Positions 26,101 to 34,315 of a DNA stretch of 64,000 nucleotides are shown here, piece by piece; the stretch's first letter is position 1; every line of letters starts with the position of its first letter. The stretch is from Lycocorax pyrrhopterus obiensis. Lineage: Eukaryota > Chordata > Aves > Passeriformes > Paradisaeidae. The stretch lies in NCBI GenBank assembly GCA_014706295.1, contig JACSVZ010000022.1, positions 10,992,830-11,056,829 of the forward strand, written 5' to 3'. The notes under the pieces are model-generated. The model did not search any database, had not been told where the DNA came from, and worked only from the letters and a program-made list of their open reading frames with translations. A program made the translations under genes and the position numbers.

Positions 26101-28150
26101 ACCCAAAGCGCCCAGCTCAGCCCTGCTCCAGCAGCTGGACACCTCTCATCCCCCTTAACACATCTGTCCCCTCAAATGAATCCTATCTGCCCAGCTTAAG
26201 AGGTTCTGAATCTTTTGTTTTTCCACACCAAATACTCCTTTGCACTTTCCCCTTATTTTTTAGCAAAATGAAAAATAAAAATCTCATCAACCAGTTAACA
26301 AGAGCCAAAATCTGCTCCCCGGCCACTGATACAACCCCAGGGATCACAGAGGAATTGTCCTGGAGACACAGCACAAAAAGCAGCCCATTGTGGAGTTTTT
26401 TTGGTAATGTTCAAACTTCTCACTCATTTTTGAGTAACACACACTGAAAACAGGCAACAGCCTGTACTCTTTCACACTTTCCTTAAGGTTTTGCTGAAAA
26501 CTCTTTTGCAACTGGTAACAGGAAAAGAAGGTATCCAGGATTCCAGCCATGAGTCAGGGGTGAGATGTGGTATGAGAAGGTTGGGCCTGGTAGCATCTTA
26601 TGAGGCCTCCAGCTCTTTCTAGGTAACTTTTTATAAGTTTGTGGCAACATTTTTGAAGCATCCCATTCCAGCTCCAGGAAAAAAAAATCTCCTGTGAACA
26701 CAGGAGTGTGTGACGAGTGGAGGCCAAGCCGGCACTGCTGGGAGCAAGGGTAAGGAGGAAATCCACAGCTGCGGGAAGGGGGAAGCGACATTTGGGAACC
26801 AAAGGCGCTGTTCCCAAGCCACTGGCAGCCCTGCGTGGCTGGAAATTGGGCATAAAATGGGAAAAGGAAATAATTCCATGTAGAAATGCCTGTCCACGAC
26901 TTTGGATCAGGCCTGCAGGAGCATGTACGCAGCCAGGGATGGCTGCGACCCTGTCATGACCAGGGGAAAAGTCACCTGCAGATTCTGACCCCAAGTTCTC
27001 CTGCCGGGATTCCCACCCCAGTCCCATTGCTACGGATGGACTTTGCTGCATGTCAACTGCCTGGTCACCTGTCAATCTGCTCCACCTATCATCAAGAATT
27101 TAGCAACAGTTCCAGAGGTACAGAATGCCAAAAGCCAAGGGAGCTGCCTGTCCCAGCACAAGCTGTGTGCCAGCAGAGATGCGATGAGACCAGCATAGAC
27201 GATGGATGCCAAAGGGCACTGCCATCCCTGTTGCTGTCAGAGGAGCTGTGCTCCCTGCCATGAACTCCTGGCAGAACTGGAGCCGCTGTGAAAACCTTCC
27301 AGGGAATAAAGACAAGGAAGCGGTGGGAGAGACTTCCTCTCGAAGAATCGCCCTCGCTGGAGGTTTCCCCTGGAGGGAAGCATGTGGCGGGTGAAGCCCT
27401 GCGAGCCGCTGTGTCTCTGGGCACGGCTGGTGGCCGGGCAGCTCTGGAGGGACACGGTGCATCCTGCTGCTATCACCCAAACTGAGTGACACCCATCGAG
27501 GCTCTCCAGGAGGGCGATCCTCACCCGAGGCACGCACCCACCGCTCCTGCCGCACATGGCTCTGACCAGGCGCAGACGAGGCTTTTGAGGGTGCAAAGTT
27601 TCTGTTCGAGGCGCGTTATCCCGTCCCTCCCCTCTCTGTCCCCGGGCACGGACAGGAAGGGAAAAGCGCCCGCACATGCCTGGCAGACAATGAGTCCTCG
27701 CCGTGCCGCGGGGCCGGGGTGTCCCCTGTCCCGGAGGTCAGTGGGTGCGGGGAGCTCTGCCCGGTGCCGCTGTCACCTCCTGGGCGCGGGGAGCTTTGCC
27801 CTGCCCGGTTCCGCTGTCACCTCCCGGGCACGGGGACCTCTGCCCTGTCACCTCCCAGCCCGACCGTGCCACCCCCGTCCCCTCACAGCCCCTCCCCGCT
27901 GTCACCCCACGGGCAGCGCCGCCCGGGCCTGTCACCCCCCAAGCCCGCGCCCCATCCCCGGGAGGCGGCCGGGGCTCCCCCGCGGGCCGGGCCCGGCAGG
28001 GAGGGGACGGAGGGCCCGGCCCGGCCCGGCCGCGCTCCGGGAGGGGAAGAGCGAGCGGCAAAATGGCGACGCGGCGGCGGGCGGAGCGGAGCGGGGCGCG
28101 GGGGTCCCCGCCGCGGGGCCGGGCGGGCCGGGGGCCGCTCGGTGCTTACC
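1882..28150 (-). CDS. ZNF512B: ZNF512B, whole gene (zinc finger protein 512B), 16 coding exons
   Basis: Sixteen minus-strand exons with GT-AG borders and compatible phases join to 733 codons from ATG 24296-24294 to a stop at 1884-1882. The protein has eight zinc fingers in four pairs, each a CCHC finger (C-x4-C or C-x2-C, then H-x3-C) followed by a classic C2H2 finger: exons 4/5, 9/10, 11-12/12 and 14-15/16. A GRPK patch (exon 3) and a [10 protein letters not shown] patch (last exon) look like AT-hook or nuclear-localisation elements. RRKQKTPKK is formed across exons 6 and 7 and matches the NuRD-binding motif class of FOG1 and SALL proteins. The family is nuclear and chromatin-associated; human ZNF512B is reported as a transcriptional regulator. 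The human protein is about 160 residues longer, and the difference lies in one repeat missing here from exon 5. The paralogue ZNF512 is the alternative identity, but the neighbours SAMD10 and PRPF6 and the match along the whole length favour ZNF512B. Confidence 0.96.
2424..2466. repeat. (ATGG)n microsatellite in ZNF512B intron 16
   Basis: About ten near-perfect ATGG units from 2427 to 2466, about 70 bases from the exon 16 donor. A second short array, (ACCAGT/C)n, lies at 2228-2250. Confidence 0.9.
2539..2637 (-). CDS. ZNF512B: ZNF512B exon 16, residues 604-636: C2H2 finger 4
   Basis: Acceptor TCTTGCAG, donor GAG before GTAAGG. Encodes [20 protein letters not shown] and ends HIIKAHSE, a classic C2H2 finger and the last of the protein. 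Confidence 0.96.
2638..4578 (-). other. ZNF512B intron 15
   Basis: Non-coding. 3020-3240 is a candidate conserved element, with GATAATGTG, a CArG-like CCATATATTTCC and GCTATAAATCC in moderately AT-rich sequence. No repeat family is recognised in the rest. Confidence 0.6.
4579..4641 (-). CDS. ZNF512B: ZNF512B exon 15, residues 583-603: rest of CCHC finger 4
   Basis: A 63-base exon. Acceptor TCCTGCAG, donor AAG before GTAGG. Encodes [19 protein letters not shown] plus NK, completing the finger begun in exon 14 (C-x4-C, 12, H-x3-C). Confidence 0.95.
5636..5737 (-). CDS. ZNF512B: ZNF512B exon 14, residues 549-582
   Basis: Lies 6.3 kb from exon 13 across the gene's largest intron. Acceptor GTTCACAG, donor AAC before GTAAG. 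Encodes [20 protein letters not shown] and ends GRINCPNN, the start of CCHC finger 4, with the same Trp-led lead-in seen before fingers 1 and 2. Confidence 0.96.
5738..11998 (-). other. ZNF512B intron 13 (6.3 kb) with AT-rich conserved-looking islands
   Basis: The largest ZNF512B intron. AT-rich islands stand out at 6110-6250 (CTTTTAATTAGCGC, TTTATTAGCAA), 7225-7290 (GTAATTAAAAC), 7440-7790 (TTTATTTAATTAACTTTC and AATATTTTATATT) and 8730-8820 (AGCTTATCTGG, a GATA-type site). They carry homeodomain, GATA and SOX-like words and resemble enhancers rather than genes. No transposon is recognised. Confidence 0.55.
11999..12190 (-). CDS. ZNF512B: ZNF512B exon 13, residues 485-548
   Basis: Acceptor CTCTTGCAG, donor CGG before GTGAGC, phase 0. 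Begins with a Pro/Glu-rich stretch ([16 protein letters not shown]), then the very conserved [20 protein letters not shown] and [15 protein letters not shown] segments, which recall to near identity with human. No finger lies in it; the conservation suggests a folded or partner-binding linker. Confidence 0.96.
12865..13035 (-). CDS. ZNF512B: ZNF512B exon 12, residues 428-484: rest of CCHC finger 3 and C2H2 finger 3
   Basis: Acceptor CTCCTCAG, donor TTG before GTGAGC. Completes CCHC finger 3 (GC, 12 residues, HQKRC) and adds the C2H2 finger CPHC...H-x4-H ending [10 protein letters not shown]. Confidence 0.95.
13740..13838 (-). CDS. ZNF512B: ZNF512B exon 11, residues 395-427
   Basis: Acceptor TTTCCAG, donor GAG before GTACGA, phase 0 at both ends. 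Encodes an acidic then basic helix-like stretch ([19 protein letters not shown]) and the first Cys of CCHC finger 3 (CPNE); the rest of that finger is in exon 12. Confidence 0.94.
14681..14773 (-). CDS. ZNF512B: ZNF512B exon 10, residues 364-394: C2H2 finger 2
   Basis: Encodes [10 protein letters not shown] through AEHVSK, one classic C2H2 finger (C-x2-C, 12, H-x4-H), with donor GTAAGG. Two acceptors lie six bases apart, TTCAG then CTGCAG. The first gives Leu-Gln before DALK as in human and is chosen; the second would start at 14767 and drop both residues. Confidence 0.92.
17200..17324 (-). CDS. ZNF512B: ZNF512B exon 9, residues 322-363: CCHC finger 2
   Basis: Acceptor CTCACCAG after a strong pyrimidine tract; donor CAGAAA before GTAAGG. 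Encodes the lead-in [15 protein letters not shown] and a finger with C-x2-C (CPTC), 13 residues, H-x3-C (HMDVC). Confidence 0.95.
17810..18035. promoter_or_regulatory. Cluster of three TGTTTATTT-type forkhead-like boxes in ZNF512B intron 8
   Basis: CTGTTTATTTGAATGGCTG at about 17813, CTGTTTATTTGGATG at about 17975, and CGTTTATTTGAATTTG at about 18017. The first two are both followed by a GGCTGTGA(GA)CCAG word, so they look like diverged copies about 160 bases apart. TGTTTATTT fits a forkhead-factor site; the regulatory role is inferred. Confidence 0.4.
18644..18778 (-). CDS. ZNF512B: ZNF512B exon 8, residues 277-322: Lys-rich linker
   Basis: Acceptor TTTACAG, donor CAGCAG before GTGAGG. Encodes [18 protein letters not shown] and then a Lys/Pro-rich segment ending HLPA. 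The split end codons (G+GT and G+CA) join cleanly to exons 7 and 9. Confidence 0.93.
20375..20446 (-). CDS. ZNF512B: ZNF512B exon 7, residues 253-277: NuRD-type motif
   Basis: A 72-base exon between acceptor TGAGTCAG and donor AAAG before GTAAC. Encodes [15 protein letters not shown] and SISGTFGLK, identical to recalled human sequence. With the Arg codon split by the upstream intron it gives RRKQKTPKK, the RRKQxxP class of RBBP4/7 (NuRD) binding motifs. Confidence 0.95.
20952..21018 (-). mobile_element. Short CR1 tail in ZNF512B intron 6
   Basis: ATCATAGGATTGTTAAGGCT, then GGAAAAGACCTCTAAGATCA and CAAATCCAACC, the common avian CR1 terminal word set in reverse. Confidence 0.75.
21243..21496 (-). 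CDS. ZNF512B: ZNF512B exon 6, residues 168-253: Ala/Ser/Glu-rich linker
   Basis: Acceptor CCCTAG; donor CAC-A before GTAAGA. Both end codons are split (AG+A gives Arg168, A+GA gives Arg253). The linker is low in complexity, with [15 protein letters not shown] and a [11 protein letters not shown] stretch, and ends EEDPERMKH, matching the human EEDPERTKH. It is the least conserved part of the gene. Confidence 0.92.
21661..21833 (-). CDS. ZNF512B: ZNF512B exon 5, residues 111-168: C2H2 finger 1, repeat region absent
   Basis: Starts after ATGCAG and ends AAAAG before GTACC. Encodes a classic C2H2 finger (C-x2-C, 12 residues, H-x4-H) and then runs directly from DRPVPTSK into [16 protein letters not shown]. 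In human ZNF512B a long array of KPV/KPI-type repeats lies exactly at this point. The exon reads through with no gap here, so this is a true short form in this sequence. Confidence 0.95.
22177..22305 (-). CDS. ZNF512B: ZNF512B exon 4, residues 68-110: CCHC finger 1
   Basis: Acceptor TTCCCAG, donor GGG before GTAAGG, phase 0 at both ends. Encodes an NQWKDEF lead-in and then a finger with C-x4-C (CPNSGC), 12 residues, and H-x3-C (HYQRC). This W-K/Q-x-E lead-in recurs before other CCHC fingers of the protein. Confidence 0.96.
23079..23158 (-). CDS. ZNF512B: ZNF512B exon 3, residues 41-67
   Basis: Follows a TTTGCAG acceptor and ends CCT before GTAAGA. Encodes [17 protein letters not shown], nearly identical to the human segment. 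The RKKGRPK core resembles an AT hook or a nuclear localisation signal. Confidence 0.95.
24176..24298 (-). CDS. ZNF512B: ZNF512B exon 2: start codon, residues 1-41
   Basis: The exon opens with AGATG after a TTTCAG acceptor, so the ATG at 24296-24294 lies two bases inside it; if the second AG were used the exon would begin exactly at the ATG. It encodes a basic, Ser/Thr-rich start ([12 protein letters not shown]) and ends CTG-G before GTAAGG, splitting Gly41. The N-terminus differs from human in sequence, but the exon plan is the same. Confidence 0.9.
24299..28149 (-). other. ZNF512B intron 1
   Basis: Separates the CpG-island first exon from the start-codon exon. 24440-24830 is a sharply AT-rich block in GC-rich surroundings, with repeated ATTAAT, AATTATG and TATAAATAATGAA words; it is a candidate enhancer. 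From 25100 to 27600 I see only ordinary unique sequence. Confidence 0.5.
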
Positions 28151-28400
28151 TCGGCGGGCCGGGCCGCGGTGCGGGGCGCGCAGGGCCGGCACCCCCCGGC
28201 CGGCCAGGCGGTGCCGCCCGCCGCCCCCGGGCCGCCGTGCGGGGCTCCCGGCGCGCCCACACCCGCGGCGGCGCCGCGCTCCGCTGCCGCGCTCCCGCCC
28301 GCCCCTCGCCGCCGCCGCCGCCGCCGCCGCCGCGGCTCATGCGCGCTCCCCGCCCCGCCCGGCCCGGCCCGGCCCGGCCCGCCCCGCGCCCCTCACCGCC
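28150..28400 (-). other. ZNF512B: Putative non-coding first exon of ZNF512B (upstream edge not placed)
   Basis: A good minus-strand donor, GCCGAG before GTAAGC, falls at 28150/28149 inside the CpG island. Exon 2 begins two bases before the ATG, so an upstream untranslated exon is required, and human ZNF512B has one. The transcription start is only inferred to lie within the island. Confidence 0.5.
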
Positions 28401-28433
28401 GCCACCGGGCCGCGCCGGCCTCGCCTGGCTCCG

Positions 28434-28493
28434 GGATCGGGACCCGGATCGGCACCGGGACCGGCACCGGGATCGGGACCGCGATCGGGACCG
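28434..28493. repeat. GGAYCG hexamer array, 10 units
   Basis: Ten six-base units, mostly GGATCG or GGACCG with a few GCACCG variants, in register from 28434 to 28493 at the upstream edge of the ZNF512B CpG island. Read as protein it gives Arg-Asp on one strand and Arg-Ser on the other; that follows from the hexamer and is not coding evidence. Confidence 0.85.
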
Positions 28494-28619
28494 GGAGGGC
28501 GGGACGGGGCAGCGCCCCCCGGACCGGGCTGACCTGGGCAGGTGCGGACGGACCCCGGTGCGGGCAGGGCTGCGCTGCGCTGCCTCTGCGGGACGCGGGC
28601 AGGGTGCCGAGCTGCCATC

Positions 28620-28990
28620 CGCACCTCCAGGGTGTCTGCCCTCCGTCGCACCCTCCGGGGTGCAGGCAGCGTGTCCTGCCCGTCGTCCTGCCCTCCGGGG
28701 TGTAGGCACTGAGTGTCCTGCCTGTCATCTTCCCTTCCAGGGTGTCATGCCTTTTGTCCTGCCCTCCAGGTCGTAGGCAGGACACCTTTCCCCTTACCCT
28801 GTTCTCCAAGGTGCTGACAGGATGACCTGCCTGTCGTTCTGCCCGGCAAGGTGCCCTGCCCGTTATCCTCTGCTCCAGGGTGTCCTGCCCATCATCCTAC
28901 CTTCCAAGGTGTTGTCAGTGTCCTGCATGTCACTGTTCTTTCCAGGATGTCCTGTTCATCATCCTGCCCACAAAGGTGCGGGCAGGATGC
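28620..28990. repeat. Decayed minisatellite upstream of ZNF512B
   Basis: Roughly ten diverged units of about 28-45 bases built on GTGTCCTGCCCATCATCCTG followed by a CCCTCCAGG-type box. Units vary in length and carry many substitutions, so the array is old. Confidence 0.75.
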
Positions 28991-30840
28991 CGTCCCCATC
29001 CATCAATCCATCTAAACCCAGGGTGCTCCAGGTCCCTTTGTAAAGCCACCCCAACCCCCTCGGAATGATGCTGGGTGTGAGCCTGTTGCGATGTCCATGG
29101 GACACTTTCCCAGCTCCCAGGCGTGGGATGTCACCCCTGTAGAGCTGGTGGCACCTGGGAAGGTGCTGCAGGGCAGAGCCAGCCTCAGTTACTGGCTGCG
29201 GGAGTACACAGCCACGCCAGGATCCAGCAGTAGCCCAGAAATGAGGGAAAATCACATAAATTTTGCCAGGTGAGAGCAGAACCCAGAGCAACCATTGCTG
29301 TCAGGGCCACCTTGCCTGCCATCACCGGCGCGTGGCTCCTGCGGCACTGCCGGGAACTGGGAGGCCCTGTGGCACAGTTGTGCAAAAAAAAGCCCAACCC
29401 AAGCCGGGAGTTTCCCCGCGGTTTTCCCCTCTTTGTCTCCATTGTGGGAAAAGAGCTTAATTAACGTCTGCAGAGAGCAGGGAAAGCTCGGTGTAATTGC
29501 TAGGTATGATTATCGGTGGAGCGGAGGGTGCTCAGCAGGGTGGGAGGGACAGGCACAACCCACCTTCTTTGTACAAAATGAGGCATATCCAAGGCGGCCT
29601 CGCTTCCCAGCCAGCGAGCTGCCTCCCGGGAGAGCTCGGCTGCCTGGGGGTGGCTGTCGGGCAGCTCCACGTGCTCGCTGGGACCACGCAGCACCTTCGG
29701 CACCTTCGAGGTCCCCTCCTCACTGCAAACGGTGCCCATCGCTCATGCTGGCGGCTGCTCCATGTGTGCAAAAGTGCCACCATGTTCATTTTCTGCATCC
29801 ACAAAGAACAATTTTGCATCTCCAGGAGCGGGATGAGGGCGAGGGGAGATAGGGGAGCCTGGCCACCCTGGGGTTAGACAGGGGCAGGGAGAGCAGGCAG
29901 CCATGGGCTGGGTGAGGTATGAACCTCTGAAATTATGCAAAATCAAGGCACCCTCTGTTGTTATTTTCAGGCTCTGCTGAGCAGAGGGGGCCAAGGAATG
30001 GACTTGAAAAGTACAGCAAATGTTGAGCAGATGCTGAGGAGTGCTTTGTTTCACATTCAGAGCTGTGCTGGGAAAGGCAGGAGGAGGAGGAGGAAGAGCA
30101 ACAGGGGCAGTGGTGCTGCCTTCTGTGTGCTCACGGGAAACCATCACATCTCCTCTTGCACGGTGGCTTTGTTGCAGAGGTGGGTTGTGGATGAGAGCTC
30201 GTCCTCTCAAACCAGCACGATGCTGTGGAGGGGGCCACGTGGTGATTCCTCTGTGCTCTGGCCCCCTGGTCACTGTTCCCACTGTTCCCACCACTCGAGG
30301 CAGGAGGAGGCCAAGGAGCAACAGCTGAGCACACACTGCAACTGTAAATGCTGGAGAAGGTGCTTGGCAGCGGGGATGAAGAAGTCCAAGCCATTGAGCA
30401 TGTAAATTAAATTGATACGGACCCCAGGAAGAGGAGATGAGGGAAAAAACAATTACATAGCCTGTATCAGCGAGGTGCTTCCATCTTACACACAGTCCTG
30501 ACATTATTTCTCCAGCCTCTCGTGCTGGTGCTGAGCAGATCTCCCGGAGCTGCCCTGTGCCTGCCAGGATGCAGTCAACACAGTGACCTCCACCCCAACC
30601 CAGCTGCAATTTGGGTATCCCCAACAAGGGTCAGTTCTGGCTTGTAAAAACACCTGGCCGAGAGTTTAAAACTCCACAAATGTAAAAACCACCTTTTAAG
30701 GAAAGGCAGGAAATAATCTGGTTTTCTGGATGCGGATCCTCTCAGGATGTTGGGACCTGGAGGCAGGACAATGCCCGTTGCCCAGAATGCGGCTGGCTGA
30801 TGGGGCATTTACACTTTAAAAAGTAACTTAAAAGCACATT

Positions 30841-31140
30841 TTAGGATCATGGAATCCTAGAATGGTTTGGATTGGAAGGGACCTTATCGACCATTTATTT
30901 CCACTCCTCCTGCCATGGGCAGGGACACCTTCCACTAGACCAGGTTGCTCCAAGCCCCATCCATCCTGGCCTTGGACACTTCCAGGGATGTGGCATCCAC
31001 AACTTCTCTGGGCAGCCTGTGCCAGTGTCTGATCCGTGGGCTGCCCACCTTTCAGACCCTTAAGTCTGTTAGAATAAAATGTGTTAGAATGAATAGCCTC
31101 TTCCACATGTTGCTGCTCTGGAGACATCCCAGAAACTCCC
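30841..31140 (-). mobile_element. CR1 LINE 3' fragment
   Basis: Reads CATGGAATCCTAGAATGGTT then the TTGGAAGGGACCTT and CCAGGTTGCTCCAAGCCCC words typical of the avian CR1 3' end in reverse. The element is therefore 5'-truncated and lies on the minus strand. Confidence 0.9.
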
Positions 31141-31893
31141 ACTAACTGCTGTCCATATGTGCAGGGCCAGCGTCTCCACTGCTGGGATGGTGAGACGCTC
31201 AGTGCGTGGGACTGGGAGCACTGGGAGCACTGGGAGCCCAGACTTCAGCCCATGTCTGCTGAGCCCTGTGCACCAGGCACAGAGACAGGTGAGGGAAAGG
31301 GCATGACTGATGCCCAGATCCAGGGTGGGAGACTCAGCATTCCCTATCTCCCAGGGCTTTATCCTGGGATAAAGGATCGCAGCTGGCTGCTGCGTCCCCT
31401 TTATCCTTGGAGTGGCAGGGGGACAAAGCCCCTTGGAGCAGCCACATGCTCACACATCTGCAGGACGGGCTGTGCAGAGGCTGGTCTGGCTGAAGGAGAG
31501 TGATTCCCGAACAAAGAGGGATTTGCGGTTGGTTTGTGCGGCAGCATCCGGGCCAGCCCCAGCCTCCTCCCGCACGCTGCTCCGCAGCCTGGGCCGCTGA
31601 TTGGAAACCGGAGCCCGCCATCACTCCGACAGCCAGGAATTATGCTGATGGATTTTTTTATTATTTTTGCCCCCCTCCCTGTGCTTGAATGCACTCAGCA
31701 AATATAAGCAAAAGGGGGAAAAAAAGAAGAGCGAGAGAAAATCCAAACAGATTCAATTTTAGATATGGCGACAAAGAAAAATGGTTGCAGTGCAAAGAGG
31801 GAAGGTTAAGAGGGGAAAAACTCCTGCCTCAAGGAGGAATGAGGCTCCCAGCAGCCCTGAGGCTGCTGTTTATGATTTACAGGGTTTTGGTGA

Positions 31894-31930
31894 CATGGGG
31901 GGGCATGTCCCATGGGGGGGCATGTCCCAT
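31894..31930. repeat. 17-base tandem repeat
   Basis: CATGGGGGGGCATGTCC is repeated twice, followed by a partial third copy. Each junction forms the palindrome-like word GTCCCATGGGG. Confidence 0.85.
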
Positions 31931-33759
31931 GGGGACGCATCCCAAGCTCAGGTCTCTGGGCCACCAACAACCCCATGGAGGGCAGTGGGAGCTGCAGGGA
32001 TGCAGGACAGGACTGGTGATGAAGCTATGTGGCTTCATCAAATCCTTCCTAGTTTTAGAAAATGCATCCTCTGATGGGAAGTGAAGCGGCTCATTTTCAG
32101 TGGGGGGTGTGAAGGATTCTCCTGGAGGCCCCAGTAACAGCCTGTGCAAATGTGCTGCCTGGGAATGTTGTGTCAAAACCAAACCCCAAACTTGCCTTTC
32201 CAAAAAAGGCCCAAGAGAAATGCTGTGGATGTTCAACTTGGTTTTGCAGCAAAGCTGCTGGTGCATCCAGGCTGGGGAGCAGCTCTGGTTGATCCAACTG
32301 ATACTCATTTTGGATCAATTTTTTATCTCAGTCCTGTCGCCTTTCCTGGGCTGCCCAAGTCCCACCACTTGCTGCCTGCCCTCCAGTGGCTTCCAGCCTG
32401 TGGATGCTGCCTCCCCCTTTCTCCAGCCATGCCAGGCAGTCCCATGTGCCACCAACCCCAGCACAAACAGCTGGGGACCTGCTCTGACCCTGCCCAGGTG
32501 CTGCCAGCACCCGGCACTGCTGCAAACCCGGCACCACCCTGGTGAAAGCGGCACCACCGTAGCTGGATCTGCACCCATCGCTCTCCATCCTTGTCCCAGT
32601 GAAAGCACCACAGCCATACCCACACTCACTTCTCTCCGTCTTTCCTGTCTCTGTATCGTGCCCACAGTCTCTGGGAGGGTTACTGGCTCCGAGGAGGCAG
32701 AGCATTCAGAGGGCATCCAGCAGCTGAGAATGAGGACCAAAAATGAAGGAAGTAATATAGGGGAACAAAATGAAATGAAGCAATTATCCCTGCTCTGATA
32801 CTTTCTAATTAAGGAAAGTGTCACCCTTATTAAGAGGCCATTAATTCATTGTCATAAGTCACCACCAGAGTGCAAGTACCGAAAACGTGCCTGGGCCATG
32901 GGGAGTGGAGCAGCTTCCCCTCCTCCTCGCACCACAGGCTCCAGCCCCAGCGAGAGCTGCTCCTTGAGGCCACTGGGCTGCTCATGGATTTCTGCAGGAA
33001 ATGCCCTGTCCCCACACCCTGGGCTGTGCTTTGGGAAGCTGCATACTCTGCCATGATGCTCAGCCTATACCAAACAGGGATGAGCCCACGCACCTCCACC
33101 TGCATCCCTGTGACTGCACGCTCTGCCCTGTGTGCTCCAAATGCATTTGTGCAAAGCGTGTTGTGAGTTCTCAGCAGAGATCAGCTCTTGGCTGCTCTGG
33201 GGAACCAAACCCCCAAAGAGCTGCCCAAATATCTCCAGCCCTGCGGTCAAGGCCAGTGTTTCCCCCTGCATCACCTCCCATTAACAGCCAGCTCTGTCTT
33301 GGCAGGCTCTCATTATGCATTCTGCATGGAGGGCCCCACATCAGCTTAATTAACAAGGTAAGAAAAACGGGACCTTTGAGGAAATCTTAATTATATTATC
33401 CATCTCACCCTGAGTGGCACCTGATCCATCCCAACACTGTTTTCAAGTTCATTAGCAATGAATCAAGATTGATTAGTCCTGGATGTGCAGCAAGAACATA
33501 CTGGGGCAGAAGACTTCTGCTGCCATCGCCGTGAGACTCTGTGTGTGTGTTCCCAAGCCCTGTCTTGTCCTCCAGCACCAGGCAGAGGGATGGGGACCAG
33601 GGCTGTGGAATGAGGTAGATAGAGGTGTGCCAGCACTGGGATGTGGCTGCCGGAGCATCCCAGGAGTCACTGTTTCACTGTCCCCCTGGTAAATGCTGGC
33701 GCCTCACGCTTCCCTGGGATGCTCTGACTTGGAGCAGCACCCAAGCAGCCCTTCCAGGC

Positions 33760-34315
33760 TGCTGCACACTTGCAGAGATGAGGCAGCCACAGCTTCTCTG
33801 GGCCACCTGTGCCAGTGCCTCACCACTCTCACAGGGAAGAGTTTCTTCCTAATATCCAACCTAACCCTGTTTTCTGCCTGTTGAAAGCCATTCCCCCTTG
33901 TCCTGTCACTCCATGCTCTTGTTCAAAGTCCCTTTCCAGCTCTCTTGGAGCTCCTTTAGGCACTGAAAATTTCTCTAAGATCTCCCCAGAACCTTTTCTT
34001 TTCCAGGTTATCCAACCCCAGATTTCTCAGCCTGTCTTCATTGCAGAGGTGCTCCAGCCTTTGGAGCATCTTTGTATTTGTACTCTGAACTCACTCCAGC
34101 AGCTCCACATCCTTCTGATGTTGGGATCCCCAGAGCTGGAGGCAGCACTGCAGGTGGGGTCCCTCTAGAGCAGAGCAGAGAGGGAGAAACTCCCCTTCCT
34201 GCTGCCATGGTGCTGGGGATGCAGCCCAGGACACGGCTGGCTTTCTGGGCTGCCAGCACACGTTGCTCATGTCAAGCTTCCCTTCCAATGACTTGGGGTG
34301 GTTTGTAATCCTCCC
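33760..34315 (-). mobile_element. CR1 LINE fragment, longer 3' UTR/ORF2-end piece
   Basis: Contains, in reverse-element order, CTTCTCTGGGCCACCTGTGC, GTTTCTTCCTAATATCCAAC, CATTCCCCCTTGTCCTGTCA, GAGGTGCTCCAGCC and TTTCTGGGCTGCCAGCACAC, all standard avian CR1 words. Diverged and without an open frame. Confidence 0.9.

Larger units (their letters stand above)
27700..28570 (-). promoter_or_regulatory. ZNF512B: CpG island and probable ZNF512B promoter
   Basis: Dense CpG and GC-box sequence, with CCGCCCC-type Sp1 sites near 28343-28390, GGCCC repeats, and a (CCG)n run at about 28309-28333. It lies just upstream of the inferred non-coding first exon of ZNF512B. An ATGGCG motif in an AAA context at 28061-28070 resembles a YY1 site on the plus strand. 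Confidence 0.75.

Noticed and set aside
27486..28776. Three overlapping plus-strand open frames of 330-360 codons in the CpG island
   Set aside because: Pro/Arg/Gly/Ala-rich in every frame on both strands, as expected from GC-rich DNA with few stops. No domain, and the region is explained as the ZNF512B promoter and first exon.
29091..30627. Candidate genes between 29 and 31 kb on either strand
   Set aside because: Several 100-290 codon frames, but none has splice sites, domains or a recognisable family; the 294-codon minus frame is Pro/His-rich and low in complexity.
30841..31140. Possible protein-coding exon in the conserved-looking block
   Set aside because: The block is a CR1 3' end, a repeat and not host conservation.
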